DNA from: DATFYI01 sp035315125 | Lineage (GTDB): Bacteria > Chloroflexota > Anaerolineae > Anaerolineales > Anaerolineaceae | Length of the DNA: 29,027 bases | Direction: 5' to 3' | NCBI GenBank assembly: GCA_035315125.1 | Contig: DATFYI010000300.1 | Coordinates: forward strand, 1-29,027 | Shown: one piece after another, positions 8,883-15,884 of the stretch | Numbering within the stretch: the stretch's first letter is position 1 | Layout: every line of letters begins with the position of its first letter | The notes under the pieces: model-generated | Seen by the model: only the letters and a program-made list of their open reading frames with translations | Told to the model about the DNA's origin: nothing | Databases searched by the model: none | Program-made: the position numbers and the translations under genes

Positions 8883-9094
8883 TTATGTTTGAAAACCTCT
8901 CGAAATTACTCGACCGTTTTTCCGACTTTCTCGCAACCCGTAAAGGGCTTCTCCCAATGATCGGTATTTTATTGGTGGTCGGTAACTTTATAATCCGTCT
9001 TTTCCCACCCAGTTGGCTCTCAAGAACAGACCTGTTTCTTCATCTCGGTGTCATCCTTTGTATTTTGGGGATTATGCTGGCATGGGCTTTATAA
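8879..9094 (+). CDS. Small two-helix membrane protein coupled to hflX
   Basis: 71 residues; I do not recognise the family. Two hydrophobic helices, about residues 22-40 and 50-71, are joined by a short polar turn (PSWLSRTD), giving a hairpin-like inner-membrane peptide with a charged N-terminal tail (LDRFSDFLATRKG). The ATG overlaps the hflX stop codon; a second ATG two codons later would give almost the same protein. Overlap with hflX, typical membrane-protein composition and the terminator right after it argue that it is a real gene. Function unknown; it might tether or report on HflX or simply share its promoter. Confidence 0.72.
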   Translation: MIMFENLSKLLDRFSDFLATRKGLLPMIGILLVVGNFIIRLFPPSWLSRTDLFLHLGVILCILGIMLAWAL

Positions 9095-9108
9095 ATTATT
9101 GTATAAAT

Positions 9109-9141
9109 AAAAAACGGGCCGTTTTTGTCCGGCCCGTTTTT
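9109..9141. terminator. Bidirectional terminator between the hflX operon and rpmF
   Basis: A perfect 12-bp stem (AAAAACGGGCCG at 9110-9121 with CGGCCCGTTTTT at 9130-9141) with an 8-nt loop has a T-run on both strands, so it can stop the hflX unit and rpmF. Confidence 0.9.
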
Positions 9142-9142
9142 A

Positions 9143-9340
9143 TTATTTCTTCTTTTCTTCTTTTTCTACAGAGATAACTTCTCGACCTTGATAATGACCA
9201 CAGTTAGGGCAAACTGTATGCGGCAAACGCATTTCGCCACAATTGCTGCACTGAACAAGGTTAATAGATGAAAGCGAATCGTGCGCCCGGCGGCGATCGC
9301 GGCGGCCTTTAGATAATTTTTTCTTTGGAAGCGGAACCAT
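9143..9340 (-). CDS. rpmF: 50S ribosomal protein L32
   Basis: 65 residues with the L32 layout: a basic N-terminal tail (MVPLPKKKLSKGRRDRRRAH) followed by a zinc ribbon with C31-x2-C34 and C44-x2-C47 in QCSNCGE and VCPNCGHYQGR. All four zinc ligands are present, so this is the C+ form. The C-terminal tail is lysine- and glutamate-rich. GGAG lies about 7 nt before the ATG. In many bacteria rpmF sits beside yceD and the fatty-acid genes; here it is alone, convergent with the hflX unit and divergent from the methyltransferase. The gene ends 1-2 bp from the shared terminator. Confidence 0.96.
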   Translation of the reverse strand: MVPLPKKKLSKGRRDRRRAHDSLSSINLVQCSNCGEMRLPHTVCPNCGHYQGREVISVEKEEKKK

Positions 9341-9401
9341 GCGAAAACTCCTGTATCATTGTGACAGATAATTACAAAACTTGCCATACAAGCGGAACAA
9401 T

Positions 9402-9413
9402 TATACTTATATT
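9402..9413 (+). promoter_or_regulatory. Possible -10 region for the methyltransferase gene
   Basis: TATACT (9402-9407) and TATATT (9408-9413) lie 9-15 nt before the ATG at 9423. TTGCCA at 9381 is a possible -35 box but is 15 bp from TATACT. The TTG at 9381 is therefore more likely promoter sequence than a start codon. Confidence 0.3.
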
Positions 9414-9422
9414 GAAAGTGTT

Positions 9423-10106
9423 ATGTCAAGGTATGGAATGTTTTTCAACATCAACAAAGCGCTAAGCTTGTTTTTTCGACTTCTATACCACCCCTTTGCC
9501 TGGACTTATGATTTTGTATCCTGGGTTGTTTCCTTTGGCAGGTGGCAGAGCTGGGTAAACAACTGTTTACCTTATGTGCAAGGGCCAAATATCCTGGAAT
9601 TGGGTTATGGTCCTGGACATTTACAAAAAAGTCTGATCGATGAAGGTTATGCGCCGATTGGCCTGGATGAGAGCAAACAAATGGGCCACATCGCTCACCG
9701 GCTACTCAAGAAAAACGCCGTGGTTAAGACCGGATCAAAATCATATGATTGTCATCTGGTCAACGGCCGAACTGAGCACTTGCCGTTTATCAGTGCACAT
9801 TTCCATACTGTAGTTACCACCTTTCCCACTCAATACATTTTCGATTCCGTTACTCTTGGCGAAGTCAAACGGGTATTAAAGCCGGGTGGCAAACTGGTCG
9901 TACTCATTGCTGCCTGGATTGTCGGCGATAATCTGATCGATAAAGGATTGGCATATTTATTTAAGGTTACCGGTGAAGCTCCTGATATCGATTCGGAATT
10001 CAACCACTTTCTGCTCCCTTTCTCCTCGGCGGGTTTTTCTACCGAGATCAAATGGGTAAAAACCCGCTCCAGTAAATTATTACTTATTTGTGCAAGTAAA
10101 TCGTAA
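9423..10106 (+). CDS. Class I SAM-dependent methyltransferase
   Basis: 227 residues from the ATG at 9423; another ATG lies at 9438. The N-terminal 45 residues are aromatic and hydrophobic (ALSLFFRLLYHPFAWTYDFVSWVVSFG) and may lie along the membrane, as in some lipid or quinone methyltransferases. Motif I ILELGYGPG (57-65) binds SAM, followed by an acidic residue in IGLDESKQM. Post-motif features NGRTEHLPF and RVLKPGGKLVVL are typical of the Methyltransf_11/UbiE-like group. The substrate is not predictable. The gene stands alone between rpmF (divergent) and the phosphatase gene, 50 bp downstream on the same strand. No clear Shine-Dalgarno sequence is visible. Confidence 0.88.
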   Translation: MSRYGMFFNINKALSLFFRLLYHPFAWTYDFVSWVVSFGRWQSWVNNCLPYVQGPNILELGYGPGHLQKSLIDEGYAPIGLDESKQMGHIAHRLLKKNAVVKTGSKSYDCHLVNGRTEHLPFISAHFHTVVTTFPTQYIFDSVTLGEVKRVLKPGGKLVVLIAAWIVGDNLIDKGLAYLFKVTGEAPDIDSEFNHFLLPFSSAGFSTEIKWVKTRSSKLLLICASKS

Positions 10107-10144
10107 ACTTTCAAAAATACTTTTCATATTGACAAAAAAAGTTG

Positions 10145-10150
10145 TAAAAT
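10145..10150 (+). promoter_or_regulatory. -10 box for the SpoIIE-type phosphatase, leaderless arrangement
   Basis: TAAAAT lies 6 nt before the ATG at 10157, which puts the predicted transcription start on the start codon itself. A perfect TTGACA at 10129-10134 is too close (10 bp) to serve this -10. Its properly spaced partner would be GATACA (10152-10157), overlapping the ATG. Promoter choice is therefore uncertain. Confidence 0.4.
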
Positions 10151-10156
10151 TGATAC

Positions 10157-10879
10157 ATGGAAATCCAAATAGCAGTTGCTAAGACCAGCAAATACGCTGT
10201 TTCAGAAAGCGGCGATACACTCGAAGTCGTTGAACGACCCAATGGAGGTGTATCAGTGGTACTGGCAGATGGACAAACCTCAGGCAGAGGAGCCAAAGCG
10301 ATTTCCACTATGGTAGTTAGAAAAGTCATAAGCCTGCTAGCGGAAGGTGTCCGCGACGGGGCCGCAGCCAGAGCTGCTTCTGACTACCTGTTTACCGAAC
10401 GGAATGGCAAGGTCTCTGCCTGTCTGAATATCCTGTCTGCAGACCTTCAAACGGGTACTCTGGTAATAACTCGCAACAACCCAATGCCAATTTTTGTGGC
10501 CCAAGGAGAACGGATTGAATGCTTGTCCGGAGAAAGTACCCCCATCGGAACTGCGAGAAATATCCGTCCCGCAATTTCCGAAGTTAGCTTAGAATCAGGA
10601 ACATCGGTTGTCCTTTATACAGATGGTTTGGCGCATGCCGGCGAACGTACAAACCAGGTAATTGATGTCTGTACGCTTTTAGAGGCTCTTTTAGAAGAAC
10701 AAGACCCCCGTCCTCAGGAAATCGCCGATACCCTTCTATCAGAAGCCATTCGGTTAGACCAGGGTCGCCCGAACGATGATATGAGTATCGTCGTGCTGCG
10801 AATATCTCCAACGGATACCGATGAAATCAGAAGAATGACAGTGCGTTGGCCAATAATAAATTCGCTCAGTACATTATAA
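10157..10879 (+). CDS. Minimal SpoIIE/PP2C-type serine phosphatase
   Basis: 240 residues made up almost entirely of one SpoIIE domain. Metal-binding motifs are in place: ADGQTSGRGA with D38/G39, LYTDGL with D156/G157, and the C-terminal RPNDDMSIVVL with D207/D208. SGESTPIG (124-131) is the family's usual central motif. There is no PAS, GAF, HAMP or receiver domain, so activity must be controlled by a partner or by expression. Known members dephosphorylate STAS-domain anti-anti-sigma factors such as RsbV or SpoIIAA, but no STAS protein or anti-sigma kinase is encoded here. A small P-loop protein gene follows 29 bp later. The ATG has no Shine-Dalgarno sequence and sits just after a -10 box. Confidence 0.9.
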   Translation: MEIQIAVAKTSKYAVSESGDTLEVVERPNGGVSVVLADGQTSGRGAKAISTMVVRKVISLLAEGVRDGAAARAASDYLFTERNGKVSACLNILSADLQTGTLVITRNNPMPIFVAQGERIECLSGESTPIGTARNIRPAISEVSLESGTSVVLYTDGLAHAGERTNQVIDVCTLLEALLEEQDPRPQEIADTLLSEAIRLDQGRPNDDMSIVVLRISPTDTDEIRRMTVRWPIINSLSTL

Positions 10880-10908
10880 AATTCTGCCAATAAAACCCAT
10901 GTACGATT

Positions 10909-11301
10909 GTGATAGCCAAAAATGAAACACCGGTTATCGGAGTAGTTGGAGTATGTGGATCAGGGAAATCTACTCTGATCGCTGGTCTGAAATCGTTTGG
11001 AATCAATGGCAAGCATATCGCCCAAGAACATTCTTATGTTCAAACGATGTGGATGCGAATAGTACATCCAGATTTATTGATTTTTTTAGATGCATCTTAT
11101 TCAACCACAATTCGGCGTAGGAATTTAAATTGGAGCGAGGAAGAATATCAAGAGCAGCATCGCCGCTTGGCTCATGCGCGACAGCATGCCGATTTATATA
11201 TCTTAACCGATGCACTCACCTCAGCTCAAGTCATACAAATTGTTCTTGAATTTATAAAAGCGCGGGGATCAAAAGTATTAACGGAACAAAACCCTCAGTA
11301 A
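10909..11301 (+). CDS. Small P-loop NTPase, unknown role
   Basis: 130 residues from a GTG start. Residues 10-22 (IGVVGVCGSGKST) form a clear Walker A motif with K20 and S21. A hydrophobic strand ending in D61 (LLIFLDAS) could act as Walker B. The arginine- and glutamate-rich segment 69-90 (RRRNLNWSEEEYQEQHRRL) resembles the lid of nucleotide or sugar kinases, and LYILTDALTSAQVIQIVLEFI is a typical C-terminal strand-helix. It is short for a kinase (usual 170-220 residues) but looks complete rather than truncated. It follows the phosphatase gene by 29 bp on the same strand, so a functional link is plausible. No close family is recognised. Confidence 0.75.
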   Translation: MIAKNETPVIGVVGVCGSGKSTLIAGLKSFGINGKHIAQEHSYVQTMWMRIVHPDLLIFLDASYSTTIRRRNLNWSEEEYQEQHRRLAHARQHADLYILTDALTSAQVIQIVLEFIKARGSKVLTEQNPQ

Positions 11302-11367
11302 ATGATTCAAATTTTCTGTCCTGGTTCCCGGACATGCATTTCCCTATTCAGCATTCCTTAACAAGAG

Positions 11368-11373
11368 TATAAT
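11368..11373 (+). promoter_or_regulatory. -10 box for secD-secF
   Basis: A perfect TATAAT lies 55 bp before secD, giving a leader of about 48 nt. The -35 region is weak at every normal spacing. Confidence 0.5.
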
Positions 11374-11383
11374 TTGTCAGAAC

Positions 11384-11400
11384 GCCAGCCTGTGGCTGGC
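11384..11400 (+). promoter_or_regulatory. Hairpin in the secD leader
   Basis: GCCAGCC-TGT-GGCTGGC is a perfect 7-bp stem with a 3-nt loop, about 10 nt into the predicted leader and 13 nt before the TTGGAGG ribosome site. The following ATTTGTGTG is too poor in T for a strong terminator. It may stabilise the mRNA or regulate initiation. Confidence 0.6.
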
Positions 11401-11428
11401 ATTTGTGTGAATTGGAGGCCATTCCCTA

Positions 11429-12913
11429 ATGAGAAGACGCTATATTGATCTCGCCCTGATCCTTATTATTCTTGCTGCTGCCATCTGGGCAAATGTACCA
11501 GGAAATCCAGGTATTTCGATCGGAAATTTTAACCGATCGATGCAACCTGTACTTGGCCTGGACTTACGCGGAGGCTTGCAAGTATTGATGCAAGCCGATG
11601 TTACCTCAGGCACATCGGTCAATCCGGCCGATTTGCAAACCGCCGTGACAATTTTGGAAAACCGTGCCAACGCATTGGGCGTTAGTGAAGTTTCACTCCA
11701 GGTGGCGGGTAGCAATCGCATCGTTGGTCAATTCCCAGGTCTGAAAGACCCTGAGCAGGTGTTGTCTGTCTTGAAAGAGACCGGTGTGCTCGAGTTTGTG
11801 GATATGGACAGCTCTCCGGTGGCAGAAGGCACAATTGTCAAGACCGATCTGGCGACTTCAGCCTCTTCTCCAACCAGTTCAACTACCCCTTCTACCTCTG
11901 AAGCGACCAATTCACCTACGCTTTCAGCCTCGGCGACAGCGCTTCCCACTACGGCTGGAACTGCCCAGACAACTGCTGAAGCGGCAATCGCCGCACAAAC
12001 TACGCCAGCTGCCTCACCGACAACAAGTCCTGCCGATCATGTCTATCACACTGTGATGACAGGTGATCAATTAGCGACGGTCAACGTTTCGGCTGCTTCA
12101 GTAGGCGGCCAATACGTGGTCAACTTTACCTTAAAACCAGCCGGTCAAAAGGTGTTTGCTGATTTCACATCGGCAAACGTTGGCAAGTATCTGGCCATAG
12201 TGCTAGACAAGAAAGTTGTTTCTGTCCCTAAGATCGATACTGCCATCACTCAGGGCAGCGGCGAGATCACAGGCAATTTTACATATCAAACTGCAAACGA
12301 TCTGGCAGTCCAATTACGCTATGGTTCTCTGCCGATTGCGCTTAAGATCGTCCAAACTCAGGTAGTAGGGCCAACCCTCGGTCAGGATTCAATTAATAAG
12401 AGTGAAAGAGCCGGTATTATCGGCCTGTTAGTTATCATACTCTTCATGATTTTGTATTATCGCTTGCCTGGTTTTATTGCTGACCTTGCTCTGCTGATGT
12501 ATGCCTTGGTCAGCTTATCATTATTCAAGCTCATTCCAGTTACGTTGACATTGCCTGGCATTGCCGGTTTCGTATTAAGTATTGGCATGGCAGTGGACGC
12601 TAACATCTTGATCTTCGAGCGTTTAAAAGAAGAGCTGCGTGCTGGACGTACATTGGAAAAAGCAATCGATTTGGGTTGGAGACGGGCCTGGTTATCCATT
12701 CGGGACTCCAACATATCCACCTTGATCACCTGTCTAATTCTATTCTGGTTTGGCAGTAATTTTGGCGCCAGCCTGGTGAAAGGATTTTCCATTACCCTGG
12801 CCCTGGGTGTAATTGTAAGTTTATTCACTGCCCTATTTGTTACCCGAACGTTCTTACATGTCGTTCTGGACAATATCAAATTTGTCGAACATCCAAAGTG
12901 GTTCGGGGCTTAG
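11429..12913 (+). CDS. secD: Protein translocase subunit SecD
   Basis: 494 residues. One N-terminal membrane helix (7-22) is followed by the GLDLRGG motif (43-49), then the periplasmic or extracytoplasmic P1 domain and about five C-terminal membrane helices. The conserved IGMAVDANILIFERLKEEL lies in the RND-like membrane core. SecD and SecF use the proton gradient to complete protein export after SecA. Residues 142-202 are an unusual low-complexity stretch of Thr, Ser, Ala and Pro that interrupts P1, beyond the E. coli/Thermus plan. The start follows GGAGG by 9 nt. secF begins 11 bp after the stop with its own GGAG site, so the pair is an operon. Confidence 0.96.
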   Translation: MRRRYIDLALILIILAAAIWANVPGNPGISIGNFNRSMQPVLGLDLRGGLQVLMQADVTSGTSVNPADLQTAVTILENRANALGVSEVSLQVAGSNRIVGQFPGLKDPEQVLSVLKETGVLEFVDMDSSPVAEGTIVKTDLATSASSPTSSTTPSTSEATNSPTLSASATALPTTAGTAQTTAEAAIAAQTTPAASPTTSPADHVYHTVMTGDQLATVNVSAASVGGQYVVNFTLKPAGQKVFADFTSANVGKYLAIVLDKKVVSVPKIDTAITQGSGEITGNFTYQTANDLAVQLRYGSLPIALKIVQTQVVGPTLGQDSINKSERAGIIGLLVIILFMILYYRLPGFIADLALLMYALVSLSLFKLIPVTLTLPGIAGFVLSIGMAVDANILIFERLKEELRAGRTLEKAIDLGWRRAWLSIRDSNISTLITCLILFWFGSNFGASLVKGFSITLALGVIVSLFTALFVTRTFLHVVLDNIKFVEHPKWFGA

Positions 12914-12924
12914 GAGAATATTTT

Positions 12925-13854
12925 ATGAATAAAATCGATATCATTGGAAAGCGATATTATTATTTCGCACTTTCCTTGCTGATCATCATTCCAGGACTGA
13001 TTGGGCTGGCCATTTGGGGAATGCCCTTTTCGATTGATTTCACCAGTGGTAGCTTGCTTGAAGTCAAATTTGACTCTGGCGTTGCACTAGCACCCGCGGA
13101 TGTCATCACAATTTACAATCAATCTGGTTTCAACGACCCCCAGGTTCAGACTTCCGGCAATGACACGATCATCGTTCGTTCAAAAGAAATGAGCGATACG
13201 GTGGAAACTTCAATTCTGGCTGCGCTACAGAAACGCTCAAACAGTACTGTAACGGTCTTGAGCTTTGAAAGCGTCGGTCCATCTGTAGGACAGGAAATTA
13301 CAAACCGGGCAGCTGAGGCAGTTGCTTTGGCCGCAATCGCCATTTTATTGTACATTACCTTCGCATTTCGCGGTGTTCCACACGCCTTCCGCTACGGGGT
13401 TAGTGCTATCATCGCAATGATTCACGATGTCTGTGTAGTCATCGGTGTCCAAACCTTCCTGGCTCATTTTCTGCATTGGGAATTTGACAGTTTGACTTTG
13501 ACCGCATTGTTAACCGTCATTGGTTTCTCGGTGCATGACACAATCGTGGTCTTTGATAGAATCAGAGAGAACTCGAATATCTACCGGCGCTTGCCTTTTG
13601 AAACAATTGTCAATCATTCTATCTTGCAGACACTCGACCGCTCTATTAATACCACCTTGACCGTTTTGTTAGTCCTGTTTTCTCTGGCTTTATTTGGCGG
13701 TCAAACAATCAACCATTTCGTCATCATTCTATTGGTTGGCATGTTTAGCGGTGCTTATTCCTCGATATTCAATGCCTCACCTATTCTGGTTGTTTGGGAA
13801 AATCGCGAATGGAACAATTGGTTCCGGCAAAAAAGCAAAGTTGTAACTGAATAA
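12925..13854 (+). CDS. secF: Protein translocase subunit SecF
   Basis: 309 residues from the ATG at 12925, chosen because GGAG lies 8 nt upstream; an in-frame GTG inside secD is unlikely. The N-terminal helix (about 12-33) is followed by FTSGSLLEVKF, the counterpart of SecD's GLDLRGG motif. A short P1-like domain and five membrane helices follow, including LTVIGFSVHDTIVVFDRIREN, the SecF signature in the proton-relay helix, and LDRSINTTLTVLLVLFSLALFGG. It forms a heterodimer with SecD beside SecYEG. The operon ends in a strong terminator 28 bp later. The yajC gene often found upstream of secD is absent here. Confidence 0.96.
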   Translation: MNKIDIIGKRYYYFALSLLIIIPGLIGLAIWGMPFSIDFTSGSLLEVKFDSGVALAPADVITIYNQSGFNDPQVQTSGNDTIIVRSKEMSDTVETSILAALQKRSNSTVTVLSFESVGPSVGQEITNRAAEAVALAAIAILLYITFAFRGVPHAFRYGVSAIIAMIHDVCVVIGVQTFLAHFLHWEFDSLTLTALLTVIGFSVHDTIVVFDRIRENSNIYRRLPFETIVNHSILQTLDRSINTTLTVLLVLFSLALFGGQTINHFVIILLVGMFSGAYSSIFNASPILVVWENREWNNWFRQKSKVVTE

Positions 13855-13881
13855 ATAAGTTTCACAAACTTAATGCAACTA

Positions 13882-13926
13882 AATGGGTTCTAATGGGGTG
13901 ATCTCCTCACTCAGAACCCATTTTTT
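13882..13926 (+). terminator. Terminator of the secD-secF operon
   Basis: AATGGGTTCT (13882-13891) pairs with AGAACCCATT (13913-13922). An inner GTGA/TCAC pairing extends the stem, and a run of six T follows at 13921-13926. Confidence 0.9.
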
Positions 13927-14084
13927 GTTAATGATGTCATAAATAACTATCTCTATTTTCTATAACTTATCTTCTGTAAACTGGTAAAATAAAAATAGTG
14001 GTTCATTGGCGGGGAATATTCAAATGATCAGAAGCTGTTGTTTTTAGTTTCTCCCAATCAAATCCTGTAAAGGAGCGTAGGAAA

Positions 14085-15110
14085 ATGCGTAGAGAAGTAG
14101 TGTTGATTACAGGCGCTAATGGTGAGATAGGGCACGGATTAATCACCCATCTTGGAAAACAACCCAGTGTGATGATTGTCGCTCTCGATGTACAGCCTCT
14201 GGATGAAGAATTGAAACCATTTGTTAGTAAATTCATTCAAGGGGATATACTGGATAATATGTTGCTCGGGAGGCTGGTTGCCGAATATGAAATTCGCACC
14301 ATTTTCCACCTGGCATCAATTCTCTCAACCAAAGCCGAATATAATCCTGAGGCCGGTCACCGGGTAAACGTCGAAGGTACATTAAACCTACTTCGCCTGG
14401 CCGTTGAACAGTCACAATGGCAGGGTCGTGCAGTCAAATTCATCTATCCAAGCTCAATTGCTGCTTATGGTCTTCCAAACCTCGAAACAAAAATGAGTTG
14501 TTTCTGCGTCAAGGAACAAGAATGGCTTCAACCAATCACTATGTATGGTTGCAATAAGCTCTATTGTGAACACCTGGGTAGATATTATTCTCGGCATTAT
14601 CGACAGCTAGCAGCAGACCATGATAAAGATAATGTTGATTTCCGTTGTATTCGTTTTCCAGGGCTTATCAGCGCAATGACCGTGCCAACCGGTGGTACGA
14701 GCGACTATGGACCGGAGATGCTGCATGCCGCTGCTCAAGGCGTAGATTATGACTGTTTTGTCCGGCCGGATACATGCTTACCTTTCATGGCTATGCCAGA
14801 TGCTATAAAATCTTTATTGCTGCTCGAATCTGCCCCAAAGGAAAACCTTCGGCAATTGATTTACAACGTCACAAGTTTTTGCCCGAGTGCTCAGGAGATA
14901 TATGACATCGTAATAAAAGCTTTCCCATCCGCTCAAATAAACTTTGCTCCCCACCAAAGCAGACAGACAATCGTTGATAGTTGGCCTGCAAATATCGATG
15001 ATACAGCCGCACGACTCGATTGGGGTTGGCTGCCAGATTTTGACATGAAGCGTGCGTTCGATGATTATCTTATCCCAGCCATTAAACAACGCTATGCAGT
15101 TGCAGGATAA
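14085..15110 (+). CDS. NAD-dependent epimerase/dehydratase-family SDR, L-threonine 3-dehydrogenase-like
   Basis: 341 residues. The extended-SDR Rossmann motif GANGEIG (10-16) binds NAD(P). The catalytic set is S124 (YPSSIAAYG), Y154 and K158 (MYGCNK). RFPGLISAMTVPTGGTSDYGPEML and the later LPFMAMPDAIKSLL closely follow the UDP-galactose-epimerase-like bacterial threonine dehydrogenases, which oxidise threonine to 2-amino-3-ketobutyrate. The protein is somewhat longer than those enzymes, with extra residues around 133-147 and 168-178, and no glycine C-acetyltransferase gene (kbl) is nearby. A nucleotide-sugar epimerase remains possible. AAGGAG and AGGAAA precede the ATG. The unrecognised gene 39 bp downstream is probably in the same transcript. 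Confidence 0.85.
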   Translation: MRREVVLITGANGEIGHGLITHLGKQPSVMIVALDVQPLDEELKPFVSKFIQGDILDNMLLGRLVAEYEIRTIFHLASILSTKAEYNPEAGHRVNVEGTLNLLRLAVEQSQWQGRAVKFIYPSSIAAYGLPNLETKMSCFCVKEQEWLQPITMYGCNKLYCEHLGRYYSRHYRQLAADHDKDNVDFRCIRFPGLISAMTVPTGGTSDYGPEMLHAAAQGVDYDCFVRPDTCLPFMAMPDAIKSLLLLESAPKENLRQLIYNVTSFCPSAQEIYDIVIKAFPSAQINFAPHQSRQTIVDSWPANIDDTAARLDWGWLPDFDMKRAFDDYLIPAIKQRYAVAG

Positions 15111-15149
15111 TTATCCACCCCATATACCAACATGATCAGGAAATAAATT

Positions 15150-15701
15150 ATGGCAGAGCCAATCGCAAAGTTACCAGTTCCTATAGGGCAAGATGAAAAA
15201 AGCGTTCCGGTAATGATCTACACGGCAACCACTATTTGTATGGGTGATGTGGTGCTGAAAGAAAAACTGCGCGGCAGCATCTGGTTGAGAACAAATGCTG
15301 CTCCCGAAAATGTATGCTTATATAATGCCCGCGTGCTGAATGTAAATAATATCGGCACACCCAAACAGTTGCTATTTCCTGAAGTCCATATTTCAGTCGC
15401 TCAGATCCATATTTTTCATCTGGTTCCACCCACTCAAGACCCAGTGGACTATGATGCAAACGAACCAAATCGTAAATTCGAGCCGGTTTCAATATTATGT
15501 GATGTATTTCGAATTGATGGTTTAATACGAATATCAACCCAGTCCTCTCTGGCAAAATATGTGGAGCTTACAAGGGAAACTTTCACATCTCTTTATGAGG
15601 CCGAGATCTCGTGCTTCCTTCTCCCCGCTTTAGGCATAATCAAAGTGCCCTATACAATTGTTCGCCAGTCAATTTCGATGTTTGCTACTCGCACCGCCTG
15701 A
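15150..15701 (+). CDS. Unrecognised protein with an internal duplication
   Basis: 183 residues, no signal peptide or membrane helix, mostly predicted beta strand. I do not recognise the family. Two halves share spacing. Residues 20-89 and 112-178 both begin with Pro-Val; each has a Gly 12 residues later (G32, G124), an LY-x-A motif 24-25 residues after that (LYNA 57-60, LYEA 148-151), and a strand beginning with Gln 25-28 residues further on (Q85, Q173). A linker rich in Pro, Asp and Asn (93-111) joins them. This suggests two copies of a small beta domain. AGGAAAT lies 5-6 nt upstream of the ATG. It probably shares a transcript with the SDR gene. Function unknown. Confidence 0.75.
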   Translation: MAEPIAKLPVPIGQDEKSVPVMIYTATTICMGDVVLKEKLRGSIWLRTNAAPENVCLYNARVLNVNNIGTPKQLLFPEVHISVAQIHIFHLVPPTQDPVDYDANEPNRKFEPVSILCDVFRIDGLIRISTQSSLAKYVELTRETFTSLYEAEISCFLLPALGIIKVPYTIVRQSISMFATRTA

Positions 15702-15750
15702 CCCCGAAAAAAGTTGCTTATAGAATAAACGAAAAACAAAAATTCTCTTA

Positions 15751-15794
15751 AATCGTCTGGTTTGATTCAAAATAACCTAGACGAATTAGGTTAT
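15751..15794. repeat. Nested inverted repeats upstream of htpG
   Basis: ATAACCTA (15772-15779) and TAGGTTAT (15787-15794) form a perfect 8-bp inverted repeat with a 7-nt loop. The central AACCTAGACGAATT (15774-15787) also nearly matches the inverse of AATCGTCTGGTT (15751-15762). The two hairpins would exclude each other. No T-run follows, so it is not an intrinsic terminator. Confidence 0.6.
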
Positions 15795-15884
15795 ATAGGA
15801 TAATTATAGTCGTATATGTATTTCTTATCAAATTGGGATATGATAGGTTTGCAAATTTTTATTTGAAAGGAAAATAATTGAAAG

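Noticed and set aside
11320..11340. TGTCC/GGACA hairpin after the P-loop gene
   Set aside because: Only a 5-bp stem with no following T-run, so not supportable as a terminator.
12457..12879. 140-codon minus-strand open frame inside secD
   Set aside because: Shadow of the conserved SecD membrane core; composition is Arg/Asn/Lys-rich nonsense with no motif.
15702..15884. CIRCE/HrcA operator upstream of htpG
   Set aside because: No TTAGCACTC-N9-GAGTGCTAA-like pair is present; only the unrelated inverted repeats are.
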